A DNA stretch of 38,679 bases from contig QHME01000019.1 in NCBI GenBank assembly GCA_003258735.1, forward strand, positions 1-38,679, in the 5' to 3' direction. Under the pieces are notes generated by a model. It worked only from the letters and a program-made list of their open reading frames with translations. It was not told the DNA's origin and did not search any database. A program made the position numbers and the translations under genes. The DNA comes from Candidatus Melainabacteria bacterium. Lineage in GTDB: Bacteria > Cyanobacteriota > Vampirovibrionia > Gastranaerophilales > Gastranaerophilaceae. This document shows positions 1 to 8,034 of this stretch, piece by piece. Each line of letters begins with the position of its first letter. The stretch's first letter is position 1.

Positions 1-6
1 CCTCTC

Positions 7-58
7 GGAAAACGATACTTAATCGTTTTCCTCGGCAGAGTCCTTACCGCCGATTTTT
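7..58. repeat. Two adjacent hairpins at the window edge, the second terminator-like
   Basis: GGAAAACGAT (7-16) pairs with ATCGTTTTCC (22-31) around a 5-base loop. Immediately after, TCGGC (32-36) pairs with GCCGA (49-53) and is followed by five T residues. The second could end a transcript that begins outside the window on the plus strand. No coding sequence is seen here. The stretch from here to 237 otherwise holds only one palindrome and the leader of the first gene. Confidence 0.35.
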
Positions 59-99
59 GCAGGTCTTTGTATGTATAGAAGGGATTAATGTGTTTGTAG

Positions 100-119
100 G
101 TCGGCATTGCTATGCCGAC
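100..119. repeat. Palindromic intergenic repeat, family B
   Basis: GTCGGCAT, 4-base loop, ATGCCGAC. Near copies with the same flanking 'GTAGG/CCTAC' edge occur at 36043-36062, and a looser one at 29387-29405. This is a small REP-like family; no encoded protein is associated with it here. Confidence 0.6.
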
Positions 120-237
120 AAAAGAATGACATTACAAGATTTTTAATGTAACATTTGTTTAATAATCAAGCAAAAAAGTATATTTTTGAGTTTTACTGTT
201 TGTAACAAGTTTATAAATAATTTCACTAGGAGGTTTT

Positions 238-711
238 ATGGCAATAACAGGTGTTAGTTTAGCTAATTTTAATAATAACAATATGGTAAATTTCAAGGGT
301 AAAAAATCTGAAAATTCTCAATATGAAAACCCTATCAGCAGATCTACCGAAAGAAATTTGACCATTTTGAGTTCTGTTGGCGCTAGTGCTTTAGCCGGTG
401 GTATCGCAGGCGGTTTAACTACTCTTTGCACAAAAGGTAAAAAGTTGCCGATTGGGGTTGGTGTTGCTGCAGCACTTGGAACTTTGGCTTTGATGTTACC
501 TGCAAAAATTTACAACACAAATGTAAATGCTTTTGCCAGAGAAAAAGAGATGGATGTTTTTTCAAGACAGAAAGAAGCTCAATCTAATATCTATGAAGAT
601 ATCAACAACGAAATAAAAGATGAGAATGTTTCATTGGATGATAAAATCAATCACTATTCAACCGTAAAAATGGCTGACAATGGTAATGGAGTAATGGTGA
701 AAGGCGCATAG
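238..711 (+). CDS. Small membrane protein, paralogue of the next gene
   Basis: Unknown function, 157 aa. The start is supported by AGGAGG ending six bases before the ATG. A polar N-terminus of about 40 residues is followed by two hydrophobic, glycine/alanine-rich stretches (roughly residues 43-65 and 72-90), so an inner-membrane hairpin is likely. A charged, probably helical tail follows. The tail contains the pattern K-I-Y-x3-VNAF-x3-K-E-MDV, which recurs almost identically in the downstream gene, so the two are paralogues. The N-terminal NFKGKK is not a signal peptide. The stop abuts the next ATG directly, implying one transcript and translational coupling. I recognise no named family. Confidence 0.8.
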   Translation: MAITGVSLANFNNNNMVNFKGKKSENSQYENPISRSTERNLTILSSVGASALAGGIAGGLTTLCTKGKKLPIGVGVAAALGTLALMLPAKIYNTNVNAFAREKEMDVFSRQKEAQSNIYEDINNEIKDENVSLDDKINHYSTVKMADNGNGVMVKGA

Positions 712-1311
712 ATGAGAATTTCGTCCATCTCAACAAATTCTTTAAATAATACTGCATTTACCCAAAAGGCAGAATCCAAAAATCAAAGTCCAACCACTTC
801 TGCCAAGCCTCCTAAAAATCCTATATCAAAAAAAGGTGAGGCGGCAAATTTAGTGTTGACCACTTTTCTTGGTGGAATGATACTTGCAGGCAGATTATTG
901 TGGGAAGTCGTTGTAGATGGTGATTTTGAATTAGATAGACTTTCCAAAAAAGCTGAAAATTTAGTCAATAAAAATAAAAAGAATCTGTCTCCAAATAAAA
1001 AATTTCTTTGTGTTGCAGGGACTTTTGTCGGATTGATTACTGCTGGTTGTGCAGCGTTTGGTGCTATTGTGACTTTGTTTAGTGCTCCAAAAATTGTTTA
1101 CAAATCAAAAGTTAATGCATTTAAAAAAAGTAAAGATATGGATGTCTATGTAAAAGCCAATGACGCTGAAAAAGAATTATACACACAGCTTTCTGACAAA
1201 GCAAAAGACTCTACACCAGAAGAAAAAGAAACTCTAAAAGATCAGTACATGAAACTGTCTATGGCTAAAAATCAAGTTCCAGATTTTGTTAATTTAAAAA
1301 ATAAAAAGTAG
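712..1311 (+). CDS. Small membrane protein, paralogue of the preceding gene
   Basis: Unknown function, 199 aa. The ATG lies immediately after the TAG of the preceding gene, with AAAGG inside that gene as the only ribosome-binding candidate, so translation is probably coupled. Two hydrophobic segments are visible: about residues 45-66, and about 100-127 ('FLCVAGTFVGLITAGCAAFG' and beyond). A lysine-rich linker separates them and a charged helical tail follows. The tail shares VNAF-x3-K-D-MDV with the upstream protein and has a similar following helix, indicating duplication and divergence with a longer inter-helix linker in this copy. No catalytic motif is evident. Confidence 0.78.
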   Translation: MRISSISTNSLNNTAFTQKAESKNQSPTTSAKPPKNPISKKGEAANLVLTTFLGGMILAGRLLWEVVVDGDFELDRLSKKAENLVNKNKKNLSPNKKFLCVAGTFVGLITAGCAAFGAIVTLFSAPKIVYKSKVNAFKKSKDMDVYVKANDAEKELYTQLSDKAKDSTPEEKETLKDQYMKLSMAKNQVPDFVNLKNKK

Positions 1312-1345
1312 TGCAACTTTGTCTAATTGAATTCTAGTCTATAAA

Positions 1346-2389
1346 TTATTTTTCAATTGCGATTTTTAAAATGTTGTTTTTATTTCTGTTTTGGAAATGG
1401 TCGTAGGCTTGGAGAATATTTTCAAGCTTAAATGTTTCGCTAACCAAAAAATCAGTATTGATTTTGCCATCAGATATCAGCTGTATCAATTCTTTGCAAT
1501 GTATGGCATCTACTCCGCCGGTTTTAAATGTAAGATTTTTTCCATACATTTTAGGCAGTGGCAGGGTTTGGTTATTTTCATACATTGCAACAACCCCAAC
1601 AATTGAGTTGGGACGAGCGATAGTCCATGCTAGTTCAAAAGTGTTTTCGCCACCGGCAGCTTCAACTACGCCATCTGCTCCGCGGTTGTTGGTCAATATA
1701 TTTATTGTAGAAACAATATCGCAGGTTGTTGGGTTTAGATATTCTGTTGCTAAATTTTGACTTTTGGCAATATCAAGTCGAGATTGATTTGTATCAATAG
1801 CAATGATTTTTTCTGCTCCCATAATTTTTGCGCAAATCATTGTACACAAGCCAACAGGCCCACAGCCGATAACAGCAATTGTATCACCTTTTTTTATTTC
1901 ACACATTTCTGCTCCAAAATATCCGCTTGACAAAATATCGCCAACAAATAATGCATTTTTATCAGTCACATTATTTGGAATTTTGGTTAATCCGTTATCT
2001 GCAAAAGGTATCCTTACATATTCTGCCTGACAGCCATCTATTCTGCATCCCAGTTCCCAACCTCCATTTTGGCAGTTATTAATATAGCCTCTTTTGCAGA
2101 ACCAACAATCATTGCAAAAAGTTTCACAATTAGCGCTCACTCTATCACCGATTTTGATATTTTTAACATCTTTTCCGATTTCAACGACTCTGCCGACAAA
2201 TTCGTGGCCTAAAATAATGTTGTTGTTAGCGCGCGGTACTTGTCCGTTTATTATATGCAAATCGCTGGTGCAAATAGTTGATAGTGTAACTTCAACAATT
2301 GCATCTGTAGATTTTTCGATTGTTGGCATATCTTTTTCGCAAAGTAGAATTTTATTTAAAAAATCTTTATTGTAGACAAGAGCTTTCAT
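1346..2389 (-). CDS. Zinc-dependent medium-chain alcohol dehydrogenase
   Basis: 347 aa, the normal length for the MDR/Zn-ADH family (threonine, sorbitol and butanediol dehydrogenase-like). It should oxidise an alcohol or polyol, or reduce the carbonyl, with NAD(P) in the cytoplasm. Catalytic zinc ligands appear as Cys40 in CTSDLH and His62-Glu63 in GHEFVG. The structural zinc lobe is complete with Cys92, Cys95, Cys98 and Cys106. The nucleotide-binding Rossmann loop reads IGCGPVGL near residue 175, and the Asp after the second strand (IAIDTN) favours NAD over NADP. The start overlaps the stop of the methyltransferase gene by one base (TAATG), so the two are co-transcribed and coupled. The substrate cannot be told from the sequence. 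Confidence 0.9.
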   Translation of the reverse strand: MKALVYNKDFLNKILLCEKDMPTIEKSTDAIVEVTLSTICTSDLHIINGQVPRANNNIILGHEFVGRVVEIGKDVKNIKIGDRVSANCETFCNDCWFCKRGYINNCQNGGWELGCRIDGCQAEYVRIPFADNGLTKIPNNVTDKNALFVGDILSSGYFGAEMCEIKKGDTIAVIGCGPVGLCTMICAKIMGAEKIIAIDTNQSRLDIAKSQNLATEYLNPTTCDIVSTINILTNNRGADGVVEAAGGENTFELAWTIARPNSIVGVVAMYENNQTLPLPKMYGKNLTFKTGGVDAIHCKELIQLISDGKINTDFLVSETFKLENILQAYDHFQNRNKNNILKIAIEK

Positions 2390-4050
2390 TATTTAACCTC
2401 ATTTTTTATATATTTAATTTCATCATCTGTTAGATTAAAGATTCTAAATATTGTATTATCAGATAATTCTTTGTAATTTTTTTTGTCAAAAACAGGAAAT
2501 GGCAGTTCCATTAAATTACCTTTCAGAACCTTTAATTCATTAAATTTTTTCGTGTAAATATATTGAAATAGAGTTGAATTTAAAAAAGTCATTACATCTT
2601 TTATTGTGTAATTTTCAAGTTTTGGAATCAAAATATTTGCACTGTTTAAAAATAATCTTTGTTTGTTATCATAGGCAAAGATGAGTTTTTTTGATATGAA
2701 TTTATAAACAAGTTTTTCCTTAGCTCTATAAATATTTTCAGGCGCAACCTGTTGAAAGTTTTCTCTAGTATAATTTATATAATTTTCGCTATCAGATATT
2801 TTATTTTTCAATATATTTTTGCCTGAATAAATTTTTTCGCCTAAATTTTTGTTTGCAGAAATATATTTTTTGTTGTTCCCTGTGACAATTCCAATTGCCC
2901 AAATTGATGAATTATCAAGTGTTTGATGAGGGTGAGAATATATTTTTTTTAGCAAATTAACATCAAAATTATCAATAATTGAAAAAATATTATTTGTATT
3001 TTTTAAATAATATTTTGGGTTGATTTTGTATTCTTTTTCATTAATTTTTATTGAAATATTTTCGTTAGATTTTTGTTTAGAAAGAGTTAATACAACAACT
3101 TTGCTAAGCACTCCCGAAAAGGCTCTGCCAATATTTTTTATTTCAACTATTTGATAATTTTTTAGGATAAATTGGCGAATATCTTTGTGAACTTTTACAT
3201 TCAAAATTGATTCCGGTAGCACAAAATAAGCGATACCGTTTTTGTGTAAAAATTTTTCAGATTTTAAAATAAAATAAGAAAAAGATTCTTTTGAAGTTAT
3301 CAATGGGTAAAGCTTTTTGTATTCAGGGCTTGTTACAGCACCCCAAGGTGGATTTGTTGCAATAACGTCAAAATCTTGTCTTAAATTATCTTCTAATAAA
3401 AAATCTTTATGAAAGATTTGTGGCATAAATTCAGTATTTTTAAATTCAACAATCAAGTTTATTTTTGCGATAAAACAAGCATTTTCGTCAAGGTCATAAC
3501 CATAAATATTTTGTGGATTTTTTATTTTTTTAGCAACAGAAAGTAAAAAACTTCCGGTTCCGCAACAAGGGTCTAAAATTTTTACATCCTCTTTAATTTT
3601 ATCTGTAATATCTTTTGTAAGATTTGTTGGTGTGTAATATGAGCCTTTTTGGTTTTTTGAACCTTCCGTCATTAACGATTGGTATACGATTCCTAAAAAA
3701 TCTATTTCGTTTTTTGGCAAATTTATATTTAACAAATACTTATCTGGTGTGACGTTTTTGCCATATTCGATGAGGATTTTTTCTGTAAATTTGTTAGAAA
3801 TATGGTTTGCTTTTAAATAATTTATTCCTAAAGATAAGATTACCGTTTTGATATCTTTTTTTGTTGAAAGAATGTTGTTTAAAATTTCCAGGTTAGAAGG
3901 TTCTATAAAATATTCCACAGGGATAATTGTTTTTGACGAAAATCTTTTGTTTGCACGTTTTGTCATTCTTGTTTTAAATTCTTTTTTATTTACGCTCAAA
4001 CGTTCCCAATTCCGCATGGATGCCTGAGAAACTAAAACTTCTTCTTTCAT
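2389..4050 (-). CDS. Orphan N6-adenine DNA methyltransferase (Eco57I/TaqI-like)
   Basis: 553 aa. The N-terminus has a short helix-turn-helix-like start (VSQASMRNWERL) seen in other N6-adenine methylases. The methylase core begins with KGSYYTP (residues 136-141). SAM-binding motif I is DPCCGTGSF at about 160-168 and catalytic motif IV is NPPW at 233-236. The C-terminal 250 residues resemble a TaqI-like target-recognition region. The protein is too short to carry a fused nuclease, and neither neighbour is a restriction enzyme or specificity subunit, so it looks like an orphan or regulatory methylase. Its partner in the operon is a metabolic dehydrogenase, which is odd. The start has only a weak upstream GATAAG. 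Confidence 0.85.
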   Translation of the reverse strand: MKEEVLVSQASMRNWERLSVNKKEFKTRMTKRANKRFSSKTIIPVEYFIEPSNLEILNNILSTKKDIKTVILSLGINYLKANHISNKFTEKILIEYGKNVTPDKYLLNINLPKNEIDFLGIVYQSLMTEGSKNQKGSYYTPTNLTKDITDKIKEDVKILDPCCGTGSFLLSVAKKIKNPQNIYGYDLDENACFIAKINLIVEFKNTEFMPQIFHKDFLLEDNLRQDFDVIATNPPWGAVTSPEYKKLYPLITSKESFSYFILKSEKFLHKNGIAYFVLPESILNVKVHKDIRQFILKNYQIVEIKNIGRAFSGVLSKVVVLTLSKQKSNENISIKINEKEYKINPKYYLKNTNNIFSIIDNFDVNLLKKIYSHPHQTLDNSSIWAIGIVTGNNKKYISANKNLGEKIYSGKNILKNKISDSENYINYTRENFQQVAPENIYRAKEKLVYKFISKKLIFAYDNKQRLFLNSANILIPKLENYTIKDVMTFLNSTLFQYIYTKKFNELKVLKGNLMELPFPVFDKKNYKELSDNTIFRIFNLTDDEIKYIKNEVK

Positions 4051-4071
4051 AAATTTATCTTATCATATTCT

Positions 4072-4099
4072 TTGATAAAATGAAATTTTGTTATACAAT
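4072..4099 (+). promoter_or_regulatory. Probable sigma-70 promoter for the M48-like gene
   Basis: TTGATA (4072-4077), 16-base spacer, TACAAT (4094-4099), followed by AAGGAG at 4113-4118 and the ATG at 4126. It is divergent from the methyltransferase gene, whose start lies just upstream. Confidence 0.5.
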
Positions 4100-4125
4100 G
4101 TTTTTGGTAAATAAGGAGTAGAAAT

Positions 4126-4932
4126 ATGAAAAAAGTTTTATTATCTCTTTTTGTAGCTATTGCGATTACTGTTCCTTCTTTTGCTGCAAAAACTTACAAT
4201 GCAGCAAACAGAGTGTCAACAGTTGGATCTACATTGTTGACCAAAAATGGAATTCCTGCTACAAACGTTAAATTTACAGTTGTTTCAGGGGCTGTAGATA
4301 ACTCAAATTATGTAACAAATAAAGTTGTAAATGTTTCAAGTGCTGAACTTGCTTATGCCGGCAATGACAACGAAGTAGCAGCAGTTGTTGCTAACGAATT
4401 AGGTCATATTATTACCGGTAATGCATCAAAAGGCAAAGTTATTAACTTGTTGCAAGCTGCTACAAATACAAATATTACAACAAATGACACAACAACAGCA
4501 ATTGTAAGTAATTACAAATATTCGAAAGAAGAAAAAGAAGCTGATGTTGTAGCAGTCAATTTAATGGCAAATGCAGGTTACAATCCTCTTGCTATTATTG
4601 TTGTTTTAACAAAACAAACCGGTACGTACTGGGAAGCAATTCAAGGCAAACCTGCTAATGCTGATAGAGCAATGAATGTTTATGATTACACAGGCTATGC
4701 TTATCCTGCAAAATTAAAAGCAGGTTATGCTTGTAATGAATACAAAAATTTCTTGACTTATGCTAATACCGTTTTGGCAACAAGAAAGGAAATGCCAAAA
4801 TTGCAAACAAAAGTATCTAAAGATATGAAAAAATACAGAAAAAATAGTGTAAATCAAGTTGCTAAGTTTAAAACAAGAGGTGGAATGAGCGGTTGGGATG
4901 CTGCTTATGGTTTGTTAAACGGAGCACAGTAA
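4126..4932 (+). CDS. Secreted M48-like protein with substituted zinc motif
   Basis: 268 aa. A classic signal peptide (MKKVLLSLFVAIAITVPSFA, residues 1-20) precedes a domain with the layout of M48 metallopeptidases. There is a hydrophobic helix ending in ANELGH (about residues 91-96) where the family has AHExxH, and a downstream EKEADVVAVNLMANAGYNP block where the family carries its glutamate zinc ligand. The first zinc-binding histidine is therefore asparagine (codon AAC), and the usual second histidine after the helix is also replaced (TGN instead of xRH). The family match is good, but catalysis as a standard zinc protease is doubtful; it may be a pseudo-peptidase or chaperone in the envelope. 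Own promoter, strong AAGGAG and own terminator: monocistronic. Confidence 0.75.
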   Translation: MKKVLLSLFVAIAITVPSFAAKTYNAANRVSTVGSTLLTKNGIPATNVKFTVVSGAVDNSNYVTNKVVNVSSAELAYAGNDNEVAAVVANELGHIITGNASKGKVINLLQAATNTNITTNDTTTAIVSNYKYSKEEKEADVVAVNLMANAGYNPLAIIVVLTKQTGTYWEAIQGKPANADRAMNVYDYTGYAYPAKLKAGYACNEYKNFLTYANTVLATRKEMPKLQTKVSKDMKKYRKNSVNQVAKFKTRGGMSGWDAAYGLLNGAQ

Positions 4933-4956
4933 AAACAAAAATTTTAAGTTTTAATT

Positions 4957-4992
4957 GGCGCAGAATCTGTACAGATTCTGCGCCTCATTTTT
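4957..4992 (+). terminator. Intrinsic terminator of the M48-like gene
   Basis: GGCGCAGAATCTGT (4957-4970) is followed directly by its perfect complement ACAGATTCTGCGCC (4971-4984), then TCATTTTTG. Confidence 0.8.
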
Positions 4993-5058
4993 GTACAAAA
5001 AATAAAAATCCTTGCAAAATTTCAAATTTTTATTAAAAATAGAATAAGGAGCTTTGTA

Positions 5059-6627
5059 TTGGAAAAGAATTTTAAAAATGTTATTAATTTTGTCAGAGGG
5101 AGAAAGAAAAATCCGCGTCATGGTTTTGCGCTATGCCAAGAAGGTGTGATTTTTTATGATGAAGATAAAAATGATTTAGCCCTACAAAAGTTCATTGAGG
5201 CAGAAAAAGAAGGTTATGAGTCTGCAGATATGTTTTGTAATATGTCTTGGCTATATGGTGGATTCAAACAAGAATGGCAAAAATCTGAAAAGTATGCCCA
5301 AAAAGCTCTAAAGTGTGATGAAAAATCAGGTAGAGCATACTTGTTGCTTGGAAATATATATTTTATAAAAGATACACCAGAAGGTTTTGACAAAGCTTTA
5401 GAATATTACCTAAAATCTATAGAGTATGATTATATCTGTCATTCGACGTATGAACAAATTGCTTATATATATGTTGCGAAAAAAGATAACTATTTGAAAT
5501 ATTTTGAATATATAAATAAAGCAATTGATTTAGACCCCAAAAATGGTGGTTTGTATGGGGGAAAAGCTGAAACCTATATGGAAATGAATAATTTCAAATC
5601 AGCCTTGAAAAATTATTTAAAAGCCCTTGAACTTGGTTATGGAGTTGATGATACTTATTATAATTTCCAAATATCATTTTGTTATAGCAAGTTAGGAGAT
5701 ATAGATAAAGCCATAGAATATGCAAACCGAGTGATTTTTTTAGACAAAACATCAGGTGTTGGCTATTATCGCAAAGGGTTTGCGTACTTTTGGGTGCAAG
5801 ATTTTAAACGCGCTAAAGAGGCTTTTCTGCAAGCGGAAGAAAAGAAATATGACCGCGCTGATATGTATGCAAGAATGTCTGTAATTTATAATGTCGAAAG
5901 TGATTTTGAAAAAGCTATTCATTATGCCCAAAAAGCGATAAAAACAGATAAAACAGAGTCTGACGGATATGTTGCAATGACCGATATTTACGTTCATCAA
6001 AGGAAATATAAAGACGCTCTAAAATGGATAAAAAAAGCATATAGAGTCACAAAAGGAAATTTGGAAGAAGATTTCCAATATGCCCAATATTCAGCTCTTT
6101 TATTTATGTTTCACCGATATAAAGATGCTTTAAAGTTTGCAAATGAAGGATTAAGCAGGTTTTCTGACAGTGTTGACTTGTTGGACATAAAAGCCGGTGT
6201 GTTGCAAGCTACAAATAAATATGATGAAGCGGAAATTGAAGTGAAAAAGATGATAGAACTGGCACCTACAGATGTAAGGACTATTCAACAACAGGCAAAT
6301 CAGAAAATCTGTTACAAGCAGTATGAAGAAGGTTTAAAGATTGTTTTGTCTATTGACATTGCAAAAATTGAACCTGACGAGCTTGATTCTCAACATTCAA
6401 TTATTGCAGAGTGTTATTGCAAAATGAAAAATTATGACAAAAGCATAGATTATTTTTATAAACTTACAAAATCTGAACATTTTGCAGAATATGCGACTAT
6501 GAATTATAAAACGGTGAAATCCGTATATGCAACATTGCAAAAAACTTTTCCCAATGATGAACGAATGGAATTTATCTCTTCACAAATGATAAAAGCCCAA
6601 GAATTCTTGAAAGATTTAGGCTTGTAA
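5059..6627 (+). CDS. Tetratricopeptide repeat protein
   Basis: 522 aa with TTG as start, chosen because AAGGAG (5046-5051) sits 7 bases upstream and no ATG fits. The protein is built almost wholly of TPR-type helix pairs: blocks such as 'AYLLLGNIYF', 'AYIYVAKKDNYLKYFEYINKA', 'YYRKGFAYFW' and 'AECYCKMKNYDKSIDYFYKL' recur about every 34-37 residues. I estimate ten or more repeats. There is no signal peptide or membrane segment, so a cytoplasmic scaffold for protein-protein contacts is likely. No catalytic domain is fused to it. Neighbours give no partner: the gene follows a terminator and is followed by a repeat-bearing gap. Confidence 0.85.
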   Translation: MEKNFKNVINFVRGRKKNPRHGFALCQEGVIFYDEDKNDLALQKFIEAEKEGYESADMFCNMSWLYGGFKQEWQKSEKYAQKALKCDEKSGRAYLLLGNIYFIKDTPEGFDKALEYYLKSIEYDYICHSTYEQIAYIYVAKKDNYLKYFEYINKAIDLDPKNGGLYGGKAETYMEMNNFKSALKNYLKALELGYGVDDTYYNFQISFCYSKLGDIDKAIEYANRVIFLDKTSGVGYYRKGFAYFWVQDFKRAKEAFLQAEEKKYDRADMYARMSVIYNVESDFEKAIHYAQKAIKTDKTESDGYVAMTDIYVHQRKYKDALKWIKKAYRVTKGNLEEDFQYAQYSALLFMFHRYKDALKFANEGLSRFSDSVDLLDIKAGVLQATNKYDEAEIEVKKMIELAPTDVRTIQQQANQKICYKQYEEGLKIVLSIDIAKIEPDELDSQHSIIAECYCKMKNYDKSIDYFYKLTKSEHFAEYATMNYKTVKSVYATLQKTFPNDERMEFISSQMIKAQEFLKDLGL

Positions 6628-6692
6628 GAGAAAATGACAGTTAGATTATTTTAGTCATCCTGAACAGCAGGAACAGAGTGACATAATGCAGA

Positions 6693-6863
6693 CTAAGCCA
6701 ACAAAGCTTCAACGATTTTAGCGTTAGTGTCAGCTCTTCTGATATTTAACAAATATTTTTCAACTTCATTAGCAATTTCTTGTTCTGATACTGTGTTATA
6801 TTTTACTTCGTCTAATGAATCTACATAAGCTTTTACTGTAACCATTTCATATTCGTTTCTCAT
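6693..6863 (-). CDS. Small 56-aa acidic helical protein
   Basis: A short open frame that looks genuine. It has an ATG at 6863, an AAGGGA ribosome binding site 7-8 bases upstream, and the sequence MRNEYEMVTVKAYVDSLDEV followed by an amphipathic helix ending IVEALLA. Composition and codon use match the neighbours. There are no cysteines, signal peptide or membrane segment. It is cytoplasmic and possibly a small regulator or adaptor; I recognise no family. It lies convergent to the TPR gene and in the same direction as the pilin gene upstream (7121-7885). Confidence 0.6.
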   Translation of the reverse strand: MRNEYEMVTVKAYVDSLDEVKYNTVSEQEIANEVEKYLLNIRRADTNAKIVEALLA

Positions 6864-7019
6864 AATCTATTTCCCTTAAATTTTTTTCTTCTCTTAATTT
6901 CCCTTACATTTATATAAAGTATTTTTAGATTTAAAAATTGCTTATTTTTTATCTATTTTGTATATATTTTGTTACATTTTGCAATAATTGTTTGTATCAA
7001 GTTGCATAGCGACGTAGAT

Positions 7020-7100
7020 TTTATCCTATTCAGAATCTATCAAATTTTACATAAGACTAATATGTTTTATTAGAGACCCTGAAACGAGTTCAGGGTGACT
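7020..7100. repeat. REP-like repeat block downstream of pilin 1 (families C and D)
   Basis: ACCCTGAA (7076-7083), 5-base loop, TTCAGGGT (7089-7096) is a family C palindrome, shared with 29436-29456 (same arms) and 36195-36215 (ATTCCGAA/TTCGGAAT). The preceding bases, starting CTATTCAGAATCT near 7026, are a diverged copy of part of the 110-bp repeat that flanks pilin module 3. A fragment of family C also lies near 6650-6675 (TCATCCTGAA to GAGTGAC). Confidence 0.6.
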
Positions 7101-7120
7101 ATTTGATCTTTATGTCTGAT

Positions 7121-7885
7121 TTACTTTATTCGTTTTACAACTTTTTTGAAATAGTCATTATCAGAAACTGCTTTTTGAGTGCAAGTCCAACCACTTTGAT
7201 TCGGCCTATTTAAATTACAATCATCATGAAATCTGTATGATGTGGTTAAACCTCCCATTGGATAAAGTTTTCCTTCTTGAGCCTCAAAGGCAAAAAAGTC
7301 GTATCCGAGTCGATTTGGTTTAGCTAATCCATTTATATCAATCATAATCATGCAACCTTGCCATCCTTCTGATATTGGACAATCATCAAAAAATACAAGA
7401 GCTCCGTCAGGGAGTAAAAGTTGTCCGTCATTATATATCCCATCACCTATTCTTCCATTTCTGTTTAAAAATTTATATTCATCTCCTGAATAGAAACTAT
7501 GGCAACCTGCCGGTGTTTTTACGGTATTTCCACTTGTATTATCGCTACAAATAGTGACATTTGTCATATATTTGGCAAGTGTTCTGTGTCTAGTTGCATT
7601 AGTGTACGTTCTAAAATCTGTAGAAACATCATCTGCTTCCATGAGCCGAATTGCTTGTTGCACAACGGAATACGATTTTGTGAATTGGGTTTTTAATTTC
7701 TTTGCTTTTATTTCAGTCATCAAATTGGGAATTGTAATGGCAGCAACGACACCAATAATTCCAAGAGTGATGAGGACTTCTGCCAGTGTAAACCCAAATT
7801 TTTTCTGTTTTATATCTACGTGTGTAGCATTTTCTGTTAAGGTTAATCTAATTTTTGCTTTGTTAAACTCATCTTTATTAAACAC
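7121..7885 (-). CDS. Type IV pilin-like protein, module 1
   Basis: 254 aa with a GTG start, supported by GAGG eight bases upstream; no other start lies before the pilin motif. A 31-residue leader ends in KKFG, then comes the prepilin peptidase site and hydrophobic helix FTLAEVLITLGIIGVVAA. The rest is a soluble domain. It shares with the other two pilins in this window the blocks SYSxxQQ near residue 72, LLPDG, D-I/L-NG with a following P-N, and the terminal D-x-D-Y-FKK-V-VK. Several cysteines (TICSD, GCHS, DDCP, GCM, DDCN, WTCT) could form disulfides. Role: substrate of PilD-type processing, then a surface pilin or pseudopilin. Transcribed divergently from the XRE gene at 8035. Confidence 0.85.
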   Translation of the reverse strand: MFNKDEFNKAKIRLTLTENATHVDIKQKKFGFTLAEVLITLGIIGVVAAITIPNLMTEIKAKKLKTQFTKSYSVVQQAIRLMEADDVSTDFRTYTNATRHRTLAKYMTNVTICSDNTSGNTVKTPAGCHSFYSGDEYKFLNRNGRIGDGIYNDGQLLLPDGALVFFDDCPISEGWQGCMIMIDINGLAKPNRLGYDFFAFEAQEGKLYPMGGLTTSYRFHDDCNLNRPNQSGWTCTQKAVSDNDYFKKVVKRIK

Positions 7886-7929
7886 AATTTTATCCTCATC
7901 GATGTCCTTTTTTGTAAAATTATAAAGTG

Positions 7930-7980
7930 ATTATAGAACATGGATATTACCTTTGTCAATAATTTATAGTACATGGATGT
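7930..7980 (-). promoter_or_regulatory. Pilin 1 promoter with two direct operator-like repeats
   Basis: On the minus strand, TTGACA (7959-7954), 18-base spacer, TATAAT (7935-7930), a near-consensus sigma-70 promoter. On the plus strand, TATAGAACATGGATAT (7932-7947) and TATAGTACATGGATGT (7965-7980) match at 14 of 16 bases and start 33 bp apart, about three helical turns. One covers the -10 box and spacer; the other lies just upstream of the -35 box, towards the XRE gene. They are good candidate operators for the divergent XRE protein. Confidence 0.65.
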
Positions 7981-8034
7981 TGTTTATTAAGGGACAAATA
8001 TATACTATTTTAAATTTTGAAAGAGGGAGTAAAT

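Noticed and set aside
238..1311. The two tandem membrane genes as one gene broken by a stop codon
   Set aside because: Each has its own polar N-terminus, its own pair of hydrophobic segments and its own copy of the VNAF-MDV tail, so they are duplicates rather than halves.
1391..2375. Long open frames on the strand opposite the alcohol dehydrogenase
   Set aside because: They lie fully inside a clear enzyme gene, have no ribosome binding sites and give low-complexity translations.
8017..8034. TTG at 8017 as start of XRE 1
   Set aside because: It would place the start over the AGGGAG ribosome binding site that serves the ATG at 8035.
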